This document shows positions 15,560-16,987 of a stretch of DNA of 16,987 bases, in pieces. Below the pieces are notes generated by a model. The model saw nothing but the letters and a program-made list of their open reading frames with translations. It was not told where the DNA came from and did not search any database. How positions within the stretch are numbered: position 1 is the stretch's first letter; every line of letters begins with the position of its first letter. Origin of the DNA: Duncaniella sp. (GTDB taxonomy: Bacteria > Bacteroidota > Bacteroidia > Bacteroidales > Muribaculaceae); contig JAFLRW010000019.1 in the NCBI GenBank assembly GCA_022511285.1, forward strand, positions 1-16,987, given 5' to 3'. The translations under genes were made by a program, and so were the position numbers.

Positions 15560-15898
15560 TCAAAACACTTTCTTGACAGCCCCTTTCACCTTATTATAGG
15601 TGTTGACTGTGCCATCCTTAGCCTTATTGTAAGTGTCGACAGTTCCGTCGGCCACCTTTTCCGAACTTTTTTCAGTCCAGTCGGCAGCTTCACGATAACC
15701 TTTTACTGTTCCCTTCGCAACCTTTTTATAGACCTTGACCGTACCGTCGGCAGCCTTATCATAGGTGCGTTCCACGAATCCTTTACTCTGTGTTGTATCA
15801 GCCTTCTCACATACGGCTGTTCTACATTGGCCCGATGCTGCTAATGCGCTTCCAATCATCAGAGCCACCAATCCTAACTTTGAAACTACACTTTTCAT
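15560..15898 (-). CDS. Small exported protein made of 11-residue helical repeats
   Basis: This 112-residue minus-strand protein has a Sec signal peptide (MKSVVSKLGLVALMIGSALA, cleavage probably after Ala20). A Cys at 25 is preceded by Gln, so it does not form a proper lipobox. From residue 46 to the end the protein consists of six back-to-back units in an exact 11-residue register, starting at Tyr46, Tyr57, Tyr68, Ser79, Tyr90 and Tyr101. The pattern is roughly Y-x-K-[AV]-x-[DK]-G-T-V-x-x, for example YNKAKDGTVNT. This should form a long amphipathic hendecad helix rich in Lys, like LEA, apolipoprotein or synuclein 11-mers. A periplasmic stress, membrane-binding or envelope-spacer role is possible but unproven. 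It converges on galK and diverges from pfkA. I see no convincing promoter upstream. Confidence 0.82.
   Translation of the reverse strand: MKSVVSKLGLVALMIGSALAASGQCRTAVCEKADTTQSKGFVERTYDKAADGTVKVYKKVAKGTVKGYREAADWTEKSSEKVADGTVDTYNKAKDGTVNTYNKVKGAVKKVF
15563..15763 (-). repeat. Six tandem 33-bp (11-codon) repeat units
   Basis: The coding sequence of residues 46-112 repeats with a period of 33 bp, with the last unit one codon longer. The units are YDKAADGTVKV, YKKVAKGTVKG, YREAADWTEKS, SEKVADGTVDT, YNKAKDGTVNT and YNKVKGAVKKVF. The third and sixth are the most diverged. DNA similarity between units is visible (repeated GTCGGC/GCCTTA-type blocks on the plus strand) but synonymous changes have accumulated. 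Confidence 0.85.
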
Positions 15899-16071
15899 AA
15901 TTCTTAGTTTTTTAAATTCAACTTATAAACTATCCAAAACATCATTTGGTTGACCCTCTACCCCACAATTTAAACTATTTTAAGACTGCACACCGGATAT
16001 GCTCCCCGGCCAAGCCTCCTGCAGCGCCACATTAAAATTGAGTTTCCCACCCATTTTTTCTGCCCTATTAA

Positions 16072-16102
16072 TTGTTTCTCGGGAATTTTTGTATTAAATT
16101 TG
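16072..16102 (+). promoter_or_regulatory. Bacteroidetes-type promoter for pfkA
   Basis: TTG at 16072-16074, a 20-nt spacer, and TAAATTTG at 16095-16102 fully match the Bacteroidetes consensus. Transcription would begin near 16109, giving a leader of about 28 nt before the ATG at 16137. The rest of the 238-bp divergent region (15899-16071) holds no gene that I can see. Confidence 0.7.
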
Positions 16103-16136
16103 CCATAGAATAAATCAATACCAGTCCTCTCAATAT

Positions 16137-16987
16137 ATGACAAAGATTAAATGTGTGGGTATTCTCACCTCGGGAGGTGATGCACCCGGTATGAATGCAG
16201 CGATTCGCGCCGTCACACGCTCGGCCATCTACAGCGGTTTGCGTGTCAAAGGCATATACAGAGGTTATCGCGGCCTCATCACCGACGAAATTCTTGAATT
16301 CAAAACTCAAAACGTCTCTAACATCATTCAGGCCGGCGGCACCATCCTGAAGACAGCCCGCTGCAAGGAGTTTATGACTCCTGAAGGCCGGCAGTTGGCC
16401 TACGACAATATGCGCCGCCAGGAGATTGACGCTCTCGTAGTGATTGGCGGCGACGGTTCGCTGACTGGCGCACGCATCTTTGCCAACGAATTTGATGTGC
16501 CAATCATTGGTCTGCCGGGTACTATCGACAACGACCTCTACGGCACCGACTCCACCATAGGCTACGACACTGCCCTCAACACCATTATGGATTGTGTCGA
16601 CAAGATTCGCGACACTGCCACCAGCCACGAGCGCCTTTTCTTCATCGAGGTTATGGGTCGCGATGCCGGATTCCTTGCCCTCAACGGTGCCATCGCTTCC
16701 GGTGCTGAAGCTGCCATTATTCCGGAAATTTCTACCGAGGTCGACCAGTTGGCCGAGCTTATTGAACACGGTTTCCGAAAGAGCAAAAACTCTTCGATTG
16801 TGCTCGTTGCCGAAAGCCCCGTCACCGGAGGCGCTATGGACCTTGCCGAACGTGTCAAGAACGAATATCCCGGCTACGATGTGCGCGTCTCAATCCTCGG
16901 ACACCTGCAGCGCGGCGGGTCCCCGACTGCATTTGACCGCATCCTTGCTTCGCGTCTCGGCTCTGCCGCAATCGACGCCCTCATCGA
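16137..16987 (+). CDS. pfkA: ATP-dependent 6-phosphofructokinase, N-terminal 283 codons, cut by window edge
   Basis: The frame opens at ATG 16137 (MTKIKCVGILTSGGDAPGMN) and runs off the right edge. It is predicted to phosphorylate fructose-6-phosphate to fructose-1,6-bisphosphate, the committed step of glycolysis. Seen are the ATP loop LTSGGDAPGMNAAIR (10-24), GGDGS (104-108), and the catalytic motif PGTIDNDL (127-134) with Asp131 as base. GRDAGFLAL, the substrate-binding motif, and GHLQRGGSPTAFDR follow. Gly rather than Asp at position 107 (GGDGS, not GGDDS) indicates ATP rather than pyrophosphate as donor. About 283 of an expected 320-340 residues are present. It has its own promoter at 16072-16102. 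Confidence 0.95.
   Translation, partial: MTKIKCVGILTSGGDAPGMNAAIRAVTRSAIYSGLRVKGIYRGYRGLITDEILEFKTQNVSNIIQAGGTILKTARCKEFMTPEGRQLAYDNMRRQEIDALVVIGGDGSLTGARIFANEFDVPIIGLPGTIDNDLYGTDSTIGYDTALNTIMDCVDKIRDTATSHERLFFIEVMGRDAGFLALNGAIASGAEAAIIPEISTEVDQLAELIEHGFRKSKNSSIVLVAESPVTGGAMDLAERVKNEYPGYDVRVSILGHLQRGGSPTAFDRILASRLGSAAIDALI

Noticed and set aside
15883..15898. Lipoprotein reading for the 112-residue repeat protein (Cys25)
   Set aside because: The residue before the Cys is Gln, which lipoprotein signal peptidase sites do not use; a signal peptidase I site after Ala20 fits better.
15935..15968. Candidate minus-strand promoter for the 11-residue-repeat gene
   Set aside because: The best octamer on the minus strand (ATGTTTTG) misses the required TA, and the nearest TTG is 23 nt away, so it falls outside the consensus.
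15991..16014. CCGG...CCCCGG near-palindrome upstream of pfkA
   Set aside because: The arms are only four bases and the region has many CCGG tetramers; I see no support for a functional site.

Overview
The window looks like a chromosomal segment of a gut-type Bacteroidales bacterium, most likely a Muribaculaceae or Bacteroides relative. Four signs point that way. The promoters are of the Bacteroidetes sigma-ABfr type (TTG, about 20 nt, TAnnTTTG). Start codons lack Shine-Dalgarno sequences. Lipoproteins carry acidic residues just after the lipidated Cys. The accessory protein families (DUF4493-like, PCMD-like, and a 'YNLQG' C-terminal tail) are typical of this order. I see no tRNA, rRNA, insertion sequence, CRISPR array or phage gene. 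Coding density is high, and the longest gaps (about 237 bp at 753-989 and 238 bp at 15899-16136) are divergent promoter regions.

Layout. (1) 1-752, minus strand: dCMP deaminase followed by the N-terminus of an S41 carboxy-terminal processing protease, running off the left edge. (2) 753-989: a back-to-back promoter region with two near-identical TTG-N20-TAACTTTG promoters. (3) 990-7107, plus strand: a three-gene cassette of large surface lipoproteins. All three have a DUF4493-like N-terminal region and a shared, apparently unnamed beta-rich middle region. The first and third also have an Fn3-like domain and a C-terminal PCMD-like domain; the second ends after the middle region. (4) 7134-8922: a hairpin, a PrxQ/Bcp peroxiredoxin, and an exported protein with two similar modules and a 'YYNLQG' C-terminal tail. 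(5) 8985-15462: a tightly spaced run pyrB-pyrI-flavin reductase-glyA-galM-nucleotidyltransferase-galK, which joins pyrimidine synthesis, one-carbon metabolism and galactose use. (6) 15494-15537: a strong hairpin between convergent genes. (7) 15560-15898, minus strand: a small exported protein built almost wholly of 11-residue repeats. (8) 16072-16987: a promoter and the first 283 codons of ATP-dependent 6-phosphofructokinase.

How the genes work together. PyrB and PyrI form aspartate transcarbamoylase, committing aspartate and carbamoyl phosphate to pyrimidines. GlyA makes 5,10-methylene-THF, the methyl donor for dTMP, and dCMP deaminase makes dUMP, the dTMP precursor. GalM and GalK take galactose to galactose-1-phosphate. 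A sugar-1-phosphate nucleotidyltransferase lies between them and no galT is seen, so the activation route is open. PfkA feeds hexose phosphate into glycolysis. The least understood parts are the lipoprotein cassette, the two-module exported protein and the 11-residue-repeat protein.
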